A DNA stretch of 64,000 nucleotides from the NCBI GenBank assembly GCA_019186985.1, contig JABARQ010000001.1:1-64000 (forward strand), read 5' to 3'. The notes beneath the pieces were generated by a model. The model had not been told where the DNA came from, did not search any database, and saw nothing but the letters and a program-made list of their open reading frames with translations. A program made the translations under genes and the position numbers. This stretch comes from Prosthecobacter sp. GTDB taxonomy: Bacteria; Verrucomicrobiota; Verrucomicrobiia; Verrucomicrobiales; Verrucomicrobiaceae. Positions 36,051-45,041 of this stretch are shown here, one piece after another. The stretch's first letter is position 1. The number at the start of each line of letters is the position of its first letter.

Positions 36051-37388
36051 TCAGATTCTGCGGGCCTCGGTGACATCCAGGGCCGTGATTTTCCAGGCGT
36101 TTCCGACGGCGGAGACGGTGACGTGCGCCTTGTAGCGGTTGACCCTCGTGTGCGTGTGCCCCCAGTGGCCGACATTGCCAAGGGCGGTCCACTGGCACTC
36201 GGTGACGAATCCGCCGCCACCCTCGCGCGGGGTCACGTTCATGACATCGGCGCTGAATTCGCTGATGGAAACACGTGCGCCTTCGCGGCCGTCGAGCGTC
36301 AGGGCCTCGATGGTCTCCAGGTACAGCTTGCGCAGAAGCTCCCCGTCAACGCTGCGGGCGAGCACGTCGTAGATGTCGGATTCGCTGCGGCGGTCGAAGG
36401 CCCGGTAGACGTTGCGGAGGAGAGGCGTCAGGATTTCCTCGGCCTGTTTTTTCTCACGGATCACCGGCACCTGGGGGCCGCCGGCAATCTGGATGTTCAC
36501 CATGGGCCAGGTCAGCACAGCTCCGAGAAGCCAGGTGAGGGCGAAGGGCAGGGCGCCGCCTGGAAGGCCACGGCCACGCATCCTGACGAAAATGAAGAAA
36601 GTGATGCCGATGAGCAGCCAGATCATCGTGGCCAGCGGCAGGACGGTCGGCGGCACAACGATGATTTCGGGGATGGCCGCCAGCGGAGGCGGCATGGGCA
36701 GGCGGCCCTGGCTTTTCCAGGAGACCTTGGGAAGGTAGGCGTTCATCTCCATGTCCTCGGACCTGGGGCCGAAGAAGACGCGGATGGGCAGCTTCTGAAT
36801 GTCGGCGATGAAACCGCGCCACTCGACGATGATCTCGTCAGGCACCGGCGGGGTGGCGAACTCCCACATGAATCCAAACATGGCTTCCTCAGCCTTCAGC
36901 CTCTCCCCGGGCTGTGTCGGCAGGGTGGCGCCGGGCCTGCCCTTGATGATGGAGATGCCCGTCAGCGTGCCGTCGAGCTTGATGCCGCCGACGCCAAGCC
37001 GGCACCAGCCCTCGACCTGCTTGCGCACGGACTTGATGGCGGTCTGCTGGGCGGTGTCATCGAGAAGGGCCGGCGCTTGTTCCGCAGGGTTGAGCCAGTG
37101 GAGCAGGCGCGGAGCGTCGATCAGGAATTCAAAGCGTGTCTGAAACGCGTCCACGTAAAGATAACCCTGGGCCACACTGCCCAGGGGGGCGGCGGGGGGC
37201 GGTGTGACGGCAGGCGGTGGAGCCTCCGCAGGTGATGGAGGTGGTGAGCCTGCGGCAGGCTGTGGCGCCGTTGCGGCAGGCTGTGGATTCAGGCCTGCCG
37301 CCTTTTTCAACAGGTCACGCGAGTCAAGCTGGATGGTCTGGGCGGATGCCGGCAGGCTCAGGATGAAGGTGCTGAGTGCCACCAGCAT
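36051..37388 (-). CDS. uncharacterised exported membrane protein with Pro-rich linker
   Basis: About 445 residues from ATG 37388 (an upstream start at 37454 would overlap the oxidoreductase gene). A Sec signal (MLVALSTFILSLPASAQ) is followed by a Pro/Ala-rich linker at about 35-70. A soluble domain of ~170 residues follows. Two membrane helices come next (about 235-258 and 267-288), then a C-terminal cytoplasmic-type helical/beta domain with RAFDRRSESDIYDVLARSVDGELLRKLYLETIEALTLD. No family was recognised. It lies between the Gfo/Idh/MocA gene and the CPBP protease gene in one strand-consistent run. Confidence 0.75.
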   Translation of the reverse strand: MLVALSTFILSLPASAQTIQLDSRDLLKKAAGLNPQPAATAPQPAAGSPPPSPAEAPPPAVTPPPAAPLGSVAQGYLYVDAFQTRFEFLIDAPRLLHWLNPAEQAPALLDDTAQQTAIKSVRKQVEGWCRLGVGGIKLDGTLTGISIIKGRPGATLPTQPGERLKAEEAMFGFMWEFATPPVPDEIIVEWRGFIADIQKLPIRVFFGPRSEDMEMNAYLPKVSWKSQGRLPMPPPLAAIPEIIVVPPTVLPLATMIWLLIGITFFIFVRMRGRGLPGGALPFALTWLLGAVLTWPMVNIQIAGGPQVPVIREKKQAEEILTPLLRNVYRAFDRRSESDIYDVLARSVDGELLRKLYLETIEALTLDGREGARVSISEFSADVMNVTPREGGGGFVTECQWTALGNVGHWGHTHTRVNRYKAHVTVSAVGNAWKITALDVTEARRI

Positions 37389-37429
37389 CCACGCTGGCGG
37401 CTTCAGGCTGTGGATGAGGGGGATTCCAG

Positions 37430-38851
37430 TCACAGCACCCAGGGTTTGCGCCATTCCTTGGACAGCAGTTTCGAGGCGGCCTTGTTGCCTTCGATCGTTT
37501 CAGTCTGCGGGCTCCATTTGAGGGAGCTGCTGTCCGTACGAAGGGCGATGTTGGCGAGGTGGGCGATGGAGATGCTGCGGTGGCTGACCTCGATCGGCGT
37601 GGCGGTGGCCCTGCCGTCGTAGATGCAGCCCAGGAAGTTGTCGGTGTGGTCCTTGCTTTCGTAGAGGTGCAGTTCGTTAGGCCCGACCTTCTCGCGCAGG
37701 ATGGCGGGGTCGCTGGCCATGATCTTGCCTCGGTTCACGTAGATCCACTTGCCGGCGTCGCCTTCAAACAGGATGCCGACATGGTCGAAGGGCTTCTTGG
37801 CGTTGCCGGCCTGGACGGCCGCCTCGACCTCGGGCATGAGCCTGTGGTCGGGGCTGGCGACGTGCATGAGCACGCCGTTTTCGTAGAGGCACTCGAAGTT
37901 GAAGGCGGTGGCGGTGTTGTAGAGGGCGTTCTTGTCGAGGGTGCCGGAGATGTTCTTCATCTCCACCGGGCCGGTGTTTTCGGTGCCTATGCCCCACTGG
38001 GCGATGTCGATGTGGTGCGCTCCGAAGTCGGTGATCATGCCTCCGGAGAAGGCGAAGTTGTGACGCCAGTTGAGAGGCAGCAGGGCGGGGCGGTAGTCGA
38101 TCTGCTCCGCCGGGCCGAGCCACATTTCGTAGTCGAAGTCGGCGGGCACGGGGGCCACGGCCGTCTGGTCGGCCATGCCGTTCCAGTTGGAATGTCCGCC
38201 GGGAAGGCCGACGCGTACGCGCCTGAGCCTGCCGAGGCGTTCGTTGCGGACGAGTTCGCAGGCCATGCGGAAGTAGATGTCGCTGCGCTGCTGGCTGCCG
38301 GTCTGCCAGGTGACGCCGGCCTTGGTGACCTCGTCGGTCATGCGGCGGCCTTCGCCGATGTTCAGGGCGAGGGGCTTCTGGCCGTAGATGTGCTTGCCCT
38401 TGCGTGCGGCGTAGATGGCCAGATAGGCATGCCAGTGGTCGGGGGTGGAGACCTGCACGGCGTCGAGGTCCTCCTTGTCGATCATCTCACGGAAGTCCGC
38501 ATAGGAAGTGCAGCCGCGCGAGGGCTTGCTGGCGGCCTTTGAATAGTGCGCGTCGATGATCTTGCGGCCGGCCTCACGGCCTCCGGTCTCCTTGCCGTCG
38601 TAGCCGTAGTGGCCGTATTCCTTCATCGGATCGGCCACGGAGATGACCTGGCATTTGTCGTTGTTGAGGAAGGAGGGCGTCCAGTCGCCGGCGATGGTTC
38701 CCCAGCCGATGCACCCGACGGTGATGCGTTCGGAGGGCGCCGGGCGGCCGGGGGCGCCGAACACGGAGCGTGGAACGATCATCGGGAAGCCCAGGGCGGC
38801 GGCGCCGGTGGCGAGGAGCTGACGGCGTGAGGAAAGGGGGATTTTTTTCAT
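37430..38851 (-). CDS. Tat-exported Gfo/Idh/MocA-family oxidoreductase (second copy)
   Basis: 473 residues. The signal is KKIPLSSRRQLLATGAAALG, a twin-arginine type with cleavage near VFGAPG. The Rossmann start is ITVGCIGWGTIAGDW, and the family motif appears as GQKPLALNIGEGRRM. The C-terminal domain contains WRHNFAFSGGMITDFGAHHIDIAQWGIG. It is similar in layout to the protein at 7194-8543 but clearly not a recent duplicate. Exported members of this family are very numerous in PVC bacteria and act on sugars outside the cytoplasm; the substrate is unknown. Confidence 0.88.
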   Translation of the reverse strand: MKKIPLSSRRQLLATGAAALGFPMIVPRSVFGAPGRPAPSERITVGCIGWGTIAGDWTPSFLNNDKCQVISVADPMKEYGHYGYDGKETGGREAGRKIIDAHYSKAASKPSRGCTSYADFREMIDKEDLDAVQVSTPDHWHAYLAIYAARKGKHIYGQKPLALNIGEGRRMTDEVTKAGVTWQTGSQQRSDIYFRMACELVRNERLGRLRRVRVGLPGGHSNWNGMADQTAVAPVPADFDYEMWLGPAEQIDYRPALLPLNWRHNFAFSGGMITDFGAHHIDIAQWGIGTENTGPVEMKNISGTLDKNALYNTATAFNFECLYENGVLMHVASPDHRLMPEVEAAVQAGNAKKPFDHVGILFEGDAGKWIYVNRGKIMASDPAILREKVGPNELHLYESKDHTDNFLGCIYDGRATATPIEVSHRSISIAHLANIALRTDSSSLKWSPQTETIEGNKAASKLLSKEWRKPWVL

Positions 38852-38958
38852 GGCGGCGAAGCGCCAGTCTAGCGGCGGCGGGGCTGGCGCGGCAACCCGG
38901 GAGTTGAGGAAGTTTTGAGCTGATGAACTTCGCCTTCATGAGGCTGTCGGACAGGCAA

Positions 38959-38975
38959 GGTAACAGGTTGTTACC
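38959..38975. promoter_or_regulatory. palindrome GGTAACA-GGT-TGTTACC
   Basis: A perfect 7-bp inverted repeat with a 3-base spacer sits 80 bases upstream of the repeat-protein start and 108 bases upstream of the divergent oxidoreductase start. Its symmetry suits a dimeric regulator; no family is assigned. Confidence 0.4.
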
Positions 38976-39054
38976 AAAAGGCGGTCTTTGTGAATGCCAG
39001 GAACCTGAGGCGCATGGATCATCCGGGTGTTCCATCCAACAAACATCCAACAAC

Positions 39055-40548
39055 ATGAAACCCAACTTTCGAACACTCGTGCTGCTTGCCGCCTCCGCCG
39101 CCGCCATGGCTTTTTCGCCTGCTGCAGCCGCCGTCACAGCCATCCGCGACCTGGACAAGGACGGCATTGCAAACGGTTCCGATCCGGATGTCGACAACGA
39201 CGGTCTGCTGAACGGCGTTGACCCGAACGTGGACGGTGGCACGGCCTTGTCAGGTCCGCTCGCGGGCAGGCATGTCGGGGATCGTCTGAACAATGACAGC
39301 CCTGCGGAGCTGGACATGGATGATGACGGCCTGAAGGATGACGCACTGGCTGAAAATGACATCGATGGTGACGGGCTGGCTGATGATTCACCCGACGAAA
39401 ATGACATTGATGGCGACGGGCGGCCTGATGATTCAGTGTCGGAGGATGACATTGATGGTGACGGACGGAAGGACGACTCCGCCGCCGAGCTGGACATGGA
39501 TGGCGATGGCAGGGCCGATGATTCAGCCTCGGAGGACGATGTGGATGGTGACGGCAGGCAGGACGACTCAGCCGACGAACTGGATGTGGATGGTGACGGC
39601 CGGAATGATGATGCCGCCGGTGAGCTGGACATGGACGGCGATGGCAGGGCGGATGACTCGGTTCTGGAGAAAGACATCGATGGCGACGGGCTGGCGGATG
39701 ATTCACCTGACGAGGATGACATCGACGGTGACGGCCTTGCGGATGACAGTCCTTCCGAGTCGGACGTGGATGGGGATGGCCGTGCGGATGATTCGACCGG
39801 CGAGAAAGACGTGGATGGCGACGGCCTGTCCGATGACTCCAGCCTTGAGACGGACATGGATGGCGACGGATTGTCCGATGATTCCCCTGATGAGCTGGAC
39901 ATTGATGGAGACGGCCTTGCGGATGATTCCCCTGATGAACTGGACATCGACGGTGACAGCCGGGCCGATGATGCGGTGTCAGAGCTGGACATCGACGGCG
40001 ATGGAAAGGCGGACACCGCGCCCGATGAGGATGACATCGACGGCGATGGCAGGCTCGATGACGACCTGGAGGAGGATGACTGCGATGGTGATGGCAGGAG
40101 CGATGTCGAGGATGATGATGAAGACGGTGACGGCCGCGTCCGCGCCAAGGATGATGACGACGACGGAGACGGCACTGCAGATGACGACGATGACAACGGC
40201 GGAGTGGTCGTGCTTCCGCCTCTTCAGGTTGGGGATGGCGCCGCGCCTGCAAGCCTCGGCCTGCTGGTGCGCGTGAGCAAAAACACCACGGAGGGGCCCG
40301 ATGCCATCACCTTCAGCAGTGCGACCCAGGGCCAGGTGCAGGAGGCTGACGAAGAAAGTCCGGACCTGTTTACCTTCAGTTACACGTCGGGCGGATCTGA
40401 GGGCCGGCTGCGCCTCACCTTCAAGCCAGGGCGTTATGACGAGTACACGCTCGACTTTTCCAGCGGTCGCTTTACCAGGCAGGAGTATGACCGAGGCGTC
40501 CTGAAGGACTCTGACTTTGGCAGCTTCGACCTTGGCGCCGCCCCGTGA
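39055..40548 (+). CDS. exported Asp-rich repeat protein, 18 near-identical 15-residue units
   Basis: 497 residues from ATG 39055, giving the signal MKPNFRTLVLLAASAAAMAF. After a short lead with two thrombospondin-3-like segments (RDLDKDGIANGSDPDVDNDG), residues ~81-350 are 18 copies of a 15-residue unit of the form D-S-x-x-E-x-D-x-D-G-D-G-x-x-D. A few irregular Asp-rich units follow. Each unit has a DxDGDG calcium-binding loop like those of EF-hand, dockerin and TSP3 repeats. The last ~110 residues form a beta domain (LLVRVSKNTTEGPDAITFSS to FGSFDLGAAP) with no repeats. A calcium-binding extracellular spacer or matrix protein is the natural inference. The partner of the C-terminal domain is unknown. 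Confidence 0.8.
   Translation: MKPNFRTLVLLAASAAAMAFSPAAAAVTAIRDLDKDGIANGSDPDVDNDGLLNGVDPNVDGGTALSGPLAGRHVGDRLNNDSPAELDMDDDGLKDDALAENDIDGDGLADDSPDENDIDGDGRPDDSVSEDDIDGDGRKDDSAAELDMDGDGRADDSASEDDVDGDGRQDDSADELDVDGDGRNDDAAGELDMDGDGRADDSVLEKDIDGDGLADDSPDEDDIDGDGLADDSPSESDVDGDGRADDSTGEKDVDGDGLSDDSSLETDMDGDGLSDDSPDELDIDGDGLADDSPDELDIDGDSRADDAVSELDIDGDGKADTAPDEDDIDGDGRLDDDLEEDDCDGDGRSDVEDDDEDGDGRVRAKDDDDDGDGTADDDDDNGGVVVLPPLQVGDGAAPASLGLLVRVSKNTTEGPDAITFSSATQGQVQEADEESPDLFTFSYTSGGSEGRLRLTFKPGRYDEYTLDFSSGRFTRQEYDRGVLKDSDFGSFDLGAAP
39295..40104 (+). repeat. tandem array, 18 units of 45 bp, coding
   Basis: Eighteen consecutive units of 45 bp fill exactly 810 bp within the Asp-rich protein gene. Units differ by synonymous and conservative changes. 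The core GA(T/C)GG(T/C/A)GA(T/C)GG is near-invariant, while the two preceding residues vary. The period is exact, without frame-changing insertions. Confidence 0.8.
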
Positions 40549-40577
40549 GCAGCATGCCCTGAACCCTGGATTTTCTC

Positions 40578-41987
40578 ATGACAGCCTTCGGGTTAAAACG
40601 AGCAGTTCCCGCAGTTGCCGTACTGGTGCTGCTTTCATGGGTTTCTGTCCGTTTCTGGAAGAAGGCTCCTGAACTGGGTGAGGCTTCTTCTCCAGCCCGG
40701 CCTGCCAGTCATGGGCTTCTGCCGGCGGGGGCTGTGCGGGAAGGACTTGATTTGGCAGGAACGGCATCGTCAGGCCAGCGGGCTGATTTTGTGTCTATTC
40801 TTCAATCCCAGGATGCCGGGCTTCGCAGGCAGGGCCTGGGTGAAGAGGGCAGACGGCTTGGCCTTGCTGCCCCAGCCCAGGGCTGGGCGATGCTGGGGCG
40901 GATCACCGGGCTGGCCGACCGTGAGTGCTTTGCCACAGCCCTGCTGAGGGAATGGGCGATGAAGGATCCTCAGGCAGCCCTGAGCGCCTGCTCCGGCCTC
41001 GCTGCTGGAGAACTCAGGGCGATGGCCTATGCGGCGGCCCTGGGGGGCTGGGCTCACAAGTCGCCTGTTGAGGCTGCCGACTGGTCGGTGCGGCATCTGG
41101 TTGGAAGCAATCGACGTTCGGCCATCGGGGAGGTTGTCCGGACGTGGGCGCAATCAGAACCCGAGGCTGCTGCAAGATGGGCTTTGAGCCAGTCGGGATC
41201 AGTCAGCGGAAGGGTCGCCATCCAGGAGGTGATGAGGTATTGGGCTGGCAACGACCCTGAGGCGGGGGCCGAGTGGGCGGCAAAACAGCCGGCAGGGCCG
41301 TTTCAGCAGGCTGCCCTGGAAGCCGTCATGAGCGAATGGGCCGACCAGTTTCCAGAAAAGGCGGCGGCCTGGGTGATGAAAACGCCCGGAGCATCCCTGT
41401 TCGCCCCTGAAGTTGCCGCCCAATGGGCCAAGGCTGACCCGGGGGCGGCGGCTGAATGGGCCGGCGGGATCAAGGACACGTCGTTGCGTTCCGAACTGCT
41501 GCCGGTGATTACCGCCACCTGGGCGGCTTCGGATCCTGAGGCGGCGGCGGCATGGGTTGCTGGAGTTCAAGACGCCGAAGAGCGGATTGCAGGACAGGCG
41601 GCCATCGCTCAGGCATGGGCTGAAGATGACCCGTCAGCCTGTCTCGACTGGGTGCAAAAGCTGCCGTCTGACGAGACGCAACTTAAGTTAGGTGATGCGG
41701 CGTTCGGGGCCTGGGCCGGTGCCTCGGCAGACACGCTCGCCGCCTGGCTGCAAAAGCAGAAGGAAGGGGCGCTCAAGGACAGGGGGCTGGTCAGGCTGGC
41801 GGAAGCCTGGGCCTCGGATCAGCCGCAGGCCGCCCTGCAGGCCGCCCTGGCGGTCCACGATGCCGGCTTTGCCCGGGAGGCGGCCGTTCAGGTGTACAAT
41901 GACTGGAAATCGCGCGATCCCCGGGCTGCGGCGCAGTGGCTTGCAGGCCAGCCCAGTCTAGCGTCCTTTCTCAATCCGGGGTTGTGA
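40578..41987 (+). CDS. membrane-anchored protein of W-DP-AAAxW helical repeats
   Basis: 469 residues. It begins with a single hydrophobic segment (residues 10-22) that acts as an anchor or uncleaved signal. Residues ~115-460 contain eleven helical repeats of about 32-36 residues, each carrying a variant of W(A)xxDPxAAAxW: TWAQSEPEAAARW, YWAGNDPEAGAEW, QWAKADPGAAAEW, TWAASDPEAAAAW, AWAEDDPSACLDW and others. Such Trp/Asp-Pro helical repeats are recurrent in Verrucomicrobia and resemble HEAT/TPR solenoids, but no family name can be assigned with certainty. A protein-binding role is inferred. It starts 29 bases after the stop of the Asp-rich repeat gene, so the two may be co-transcribed. Confidence 0.78.
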   Translation: MTAFGLKRAVPAVAVLVLLSWVSVRFWKKAPELGEASSPARPASHGLLPAGAVREGLDLAGTASSGQRADFVSILQSQDAGLRRQGLGEEGRRLGLAAPAQGWAMLGRITGLADRECFATALLREWAMKDPQAALSACSGLAAGELRAMAYAAALGGWAHKSPVEAADWSVRHLVGSNRRSAIGEVVRTWAQSEPEAAARWALSQSGSVSGRVAIQEVMRYWAGNDPEAGAEWAAKQPAGPFQQAALEAVMSEWADQFPEKAAAWVMKTPGASLFAPEVAAQWAKADPGAAAEWAGGIKDTSLRSELLPVITATWAASDPEAAAAWVAGVQDAEERIAGQAAIAQAWAEDDPSACLDWVQKLPSDETQLKLGDAAFGAWAGASADTLAAWLQKQKEGALKDRGLVRLAEAWASDQPQAALQAALAVHDAGFAREAAVQVYNDWKSRDPRAAAQWLAGQPSLASFLNPGL

Positions 41988-42031
41988 TTTGTCTGGAAGT
42001 TTTGTCGGCCTGCGGCTCGTATTTCTGCGCC

Positions 42032-43330
42032 ATGCTACGCCACCTTCCAGCCACCCTCATGCTTACCACACTTCTTGTTGGCGAAGACTTCGCCGAAGCC
42101 CAGCAGAAGACCGCGAACTACGACGAGTCGAAGATCGTCCCCTACACGCTTCCGGCCCTTTTGAAGAGCTCCGACGGCAGGGACGTCAGCACGGCGGAAG
42201 AATGGGTGAAGGCGCGCAGGCCCGAGGTGCTGGCGCTGTTTGAGCAGCATGTGTACGGACGCACTCCCGATCCCAAGGCCTGGGGCCGGGTCGAGTTCAA
42301 GGTGACCCAGGTGAAGAAGGACGCCCTGGGGGGACGGGCCACGCGCAAGTTGATTCATATCTCCCTTCCGGAGCATCCCTCCTGGCAGGGCATGGAGGTG
42401 ATGCTCTACACGCCCAACGGCCGCAGCGGTCCGGCGCCCTGCTTTGTCGGTCCCAGCTTCGGCGGCAATCATGCGGTCAGCACGGAGGCGGACGTGCCGC
42501 TCTCCACCCGCTGGATGCGGCCGAGCAAGGAGAAGCACATCGTGGACAACCGGGCGACCGAGGCAAGCCGGGGCAACGAGAGCAGCCGCTGGCCGCTGGA
42601 GATGATCCTCGACCAGGGCTTCGCCGTGGCGACTTATTATTATGGCGACATCGAGCCTGACCATGCCGACGGCTGGAAGGATGGCCTGAGGGCGGTCCTC
42701 AGCCCCCAGGGGGCTGCGACGGAGTGGAAGGACGGGCAGTGGGGGGCGATTGGTGCCTGGGCCTGGGGCTTGAGCCGGATCGCGGACTACCTGGAGACCG
42801 ACGCCGACGTCGATGCGAAGCACCTGGCAGTGATCGGGCATTCCAGGCTGGGCAAGACCTCTCTGTGGGCCGGCGCCCAGGACGTCCGGTTTGGCGTCGT
42901 CATCTCCAACAATTCGGGGGAAGGCGGGGCGGCGATCATGCGGCGCAACTTTGGCGAGACCACGGCCGTCATCACCAAGGCCTTCCCGCACTGGTTCACC
43001 CGCACCTACGCCGGTTACGCCAACAACGAGGCCGCCTGTCCGATCGACAAGCACATGCTGATCGCCCTGGCGGCGCCGCGTCCGATTTACATCGCCAGCG
43101 CCGTCGAGGACGAATGGGCGGACCCGAAGGGCGAGTTCCTCTCCGGCCTGAACGCCCAGCCGGTGTATGATTTGTTCGGCAAAAAAGGCCTGGGCGTGAA
43201 GGACCAGCCTGGGATCGACCAGCCCGTCGGGGACGCCGTCGGCTATCACGTCCGCACCGGCAAGCATGACGTCACCTCCTACGACTGGGAGCAGTACCTG
43301 AAGTTTGTGGCGCGGCATTTTGGGCGCTGA
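42032..43330 (+). CDS. CE15-type glucuronoyl esterase
   Basis: 432 residues from ATG 42032. A short signal is likely (MLRHLPATLMLTTLLVG). The alpha/beta-hydrolase matches bacterial carbohydrate esterase family 15: the nucleophile motif is LAVIGHSRLGKTSLWAGA, preceded by WGAIGAWAWGLSRIADYL and followed by ISNNSGEGGAAIMRRNFGET. The catalytic acid lies in YIASAVEDEWADP and the histidine in RTGKHDVTSYDW. These enzymes cleave the ester between lignin alcohols and glucuronoxylan. The protein would work with exported polysaccharide enzymes, though no xylanase is in the window. Confidence 0.88.
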   Translation: MLRHLPATLMLTTLLVGEDFAEAQQKTANYDESKIVPYTLPALLKSSDGRDVSTAEEWVKARRPEVLALFEQHVYGRTPDPKAWGRVEFKVTQVKKDALGGRATRKLIHISLPEHPSWQGMEVMLYTPNGRSGPAPCFVGPSFGGNHAVSTEADVPLSTRWMRPSKEKHIVDNRATEASRGNESSRWPLEMILDQGFAVATYYYGDIEPDHADGWKDGLRAVLSPQGAATEWKDGQWGAIGAWAWGLSRIADYLETDADVDAKHLAVIGHSRLGKTSLWAGAQDVRFGVVISNNSGEGGAAIMRRNFGETTAVITKAFPHWFTRTYAGYANNEAACPIDKHMLIALAAPRPIYIASAVEDEWADPKGEFLSGLNAQPVYDLFGKKGLGVKDQPGIDQPVGDAVGYHVRTGKHDVTSYDWEQYLKFVARHFGR

Positions 43331-43457
43331 TGCTGAGCTGACTCTGGATCTACAGATGAAATGAGTCATGCCGCGCCGGCAATGATGCTGCTGGCGCCTT
43401 GATTCGATTGTGGCGATTCGGCGCCCTGGCAGTCTTTGACGCAACCTCAAGGGATGC

Positions 43458-44537
43458 CTAAACCGCCTTCACCGCCCACCTGAGCTTCGCGGGACTTGAG
43501 CGTGGGTTGGCGCGCTGCTCTTCGGGGCTGGGGCGGAGGACGTCGGCGGAGATCTGGCTGTAAAGGCCGGAGCGCTCGCCTTCCTGGAAGGCCTTCTTCA
43601 CCCGCCGGTCCTCGCCGGAATGGAAGGTGAGGAAGGCGGCCCGTCCTCCGGGCTTGAGGGCGCCGGGAAGCGCTCGGAGGAGGGCTTCGAGGGCGCCGAA
43701 CTCCTCGTTGACGGCGATGCGGATGGCCTGGAAGACACGGCGCACGCAGGTTTCGGCCTCCTCAGGCTTCATGCGGTCGGGCAGGGCTTCCCGAACACAC
43801 TGGGCGAGCGCGCGTGTGCTGCGCAGCGGATTCTGGCGCTGCTGCTGCCAGATGCGCTGGGCGATCTGGGCGGCGTGCAGTTCATCCCCGTTTTCATGCA
43901 GAAGATCGGCCAGCTGGTCTTTGGCGATGCCAGCGAGGAACTGGGCGGCGGACTGACCACGCCGGGGGTTCATGCGCATGTCCAGCGGACCGTCCTGCTT
44001 GAACGTGAAGCCGCGCGCCGGGTTGTCGATCTGCATGGAGGAGAGGCCGAGGTCGGCAAAGATCATGTCAGCCCCGTCATGCCAGCCCAGGTCGGCAAGG
44101 GCGCGCGCGAGTCCGGCAAAGTTGGTTCGGCGCGTGGTGAAGCCCTGCTCCGTCATGCCTGCGGTGCGCAGGCGAGCCTCGGTGCGCACGATCTCGACGG
44201 GGTCGGCATCCAGGCTGAGAAGGTGGCCGCCAGGCTGCACCGCCAGCCAGAGGGCGCGGCTGTGGCCGCCATAACCCAGGGTGCAGTCGACCGCACGCTG
44301 GCCGGGCAGCGGCTTCAGGCAGGCGAGCACCTCGGCCACCATGATGGGCACATGCTGCCCTGCGGGCGTTTTGCCAGACGCGAGCACTTTGGCGACTTCA
44401 TCCGGGTAGCGGTCGGCGTTCAGCTCCTTGTATTTGTCCTGAAAGCGGCGCGGATTTTTGCCGCTGTAGCGCGGGCGGCGCTTGTGGACCACGGGCGCGG
44501 CGGACCCGGCAGGCGTGGGTTCAGTCTCCGAGTTCAT
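43458..44537 (-). CDS. rsmH: 16S rRNA C1402 N4-methyltransferase
   Basis: 359 residues including an N-terminal extension of about 60 residues rich in Arg/Lys/Pro that is longer than the usual MraW. It methylates the N4 of cytosine 1402 in 16S rRNA. Motifs: HVPIMVAEVLACLKP at the start, DCTLGYGGHSRAL (SAM motif I), DADP, DLGLSSMQIDNPARGFTFKQDGPLDMRMNP, and the late AAFLTFHSGEDRRVKKAF with GED in place of the more usual SLED. Other dcw-cluster genes (mraZ, ftsL, ftsI) are not adjacent. The start overlaps the preceding MazG-like gene by 17 bases. Confidence 0.93.
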   Translation of the reverse strand: MNSETEPTPAGSAAPVVHKRRPRYSGKNPRRFQDKYKELNADRYPDEVAKVLASGKTPAGQHVPIMVAEVLACLKPLPGQRAVDCTLGYGGHSRALWLAVQPGGHLLSLDADPVEIVRTEARLRTAGMTEQGFTTRRTNFAGLARALADLGWHDGADMIFADLGLSSMQIDNPARGFTFKQDGPLDMRMNPRRGQSAAQFLAGIAKDQLADLLHENGDELHAAQIAQRIWQQQRQNPLRSTRALAQCVREALPDRMKPEEAETCVRRVFQAIRIAVNEEFGALEALLRALPGALKPGGRAAFLTFHSGEDRRVKKAFQEGERSGLYSQISADVLRPSPEEQRANPRSSPAKLRWAVKAV

Positions 44538-44871
44538 GGTACTTCAGGTTGTTGCCGCGCGCCTTGTCGGCGGGGTAGCGGATTTCGTTGCGGTCGAGCT
44601 TGGCCTGCACTGCCTGGGCGAGGGAGATGCCGAGGTTGTCCGCAAGCTCAAAGAGCAGGATGGCGACATCAGCGATCTCATCCGTGATTTCAGCACGTTT
44701 GTCCCGCAGGACCTGCGGGATCTGATCGGGCTGCTTCCAGACGAAGTGCTGCAGGAGCTCTCCAGCCTCCGCCACGATGGCGACGGCCATGTCCTTGGGA
44801 TTGTGAAACTGCTGCCAGTCACGCGCATCGCGGAAGGCGCCGATGCGCTGGGTGAGGGCTTCGATGGTCAT
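44521..44871 (-). CDS. MazG-like nucleotide pyrophosphohydrolase (dCTPase type)
   Basis: 116 residues from ATG 44871. It matches the short MazG-like/RS21-C6 family (relatives of human DCTPP1): RDARDWQQFHNPKDMAVAIVAEAGELLQHFVW with the metal-binding EAGEL helix, and the second motif EITDEIADVAILLFELAD. Members hydrolyse non-canonical or dCTP-type nucleotides to monophosphates and clean the nucleotide pool. It overlaps rsmH by 17 bases, so the two are one transcript. The longer upstream frame to 45000 is not supported. Confidence 0.9.
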   Translation of the reverse strand: MTIEALTQRIGAFRDARDWQQFHNPKDMAVAIVAEAGELLQHFVWKQPDQIPQVLRDKRAEITDEIADVAILLFELADNLGISLAQAVQAKLDRNEIRYPADKARGNNLKYHELGD

Positions 44872-45041
44872 GGCGGCACGGATGCGGCCTGCCCGGGGCT
44901 TTGGCAATGCCAGCTTCCCCGGTTTTTGCCGGCGCGGCCGGCCCGCCCAACCCGCAGGGCGGCTGGCGGTGTCAAAACCCTCGTTTGCCAAAAAGGCCAA
45001 ACCTGCTAGCCTCCGCGCCCCCCTCCCCCAGACAGACCCTC

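Noticed and set aside
39295-40104. Regular 45-bp repeat considered as a CRISPR array
   Set aside because: Units are contiguous without unique spacers, are in frame and encode a consistent protein repeat; no cas genes are near.
38574-40196. 540-residue Ser/Pro-rich minus-strand frame that looks like a mucin-type repeat protein
   Set aside because: It is the antisense reading of the Asp-rich 45-bp repeat array, whose sense product has a signal peptide and calcium-loop pattern.
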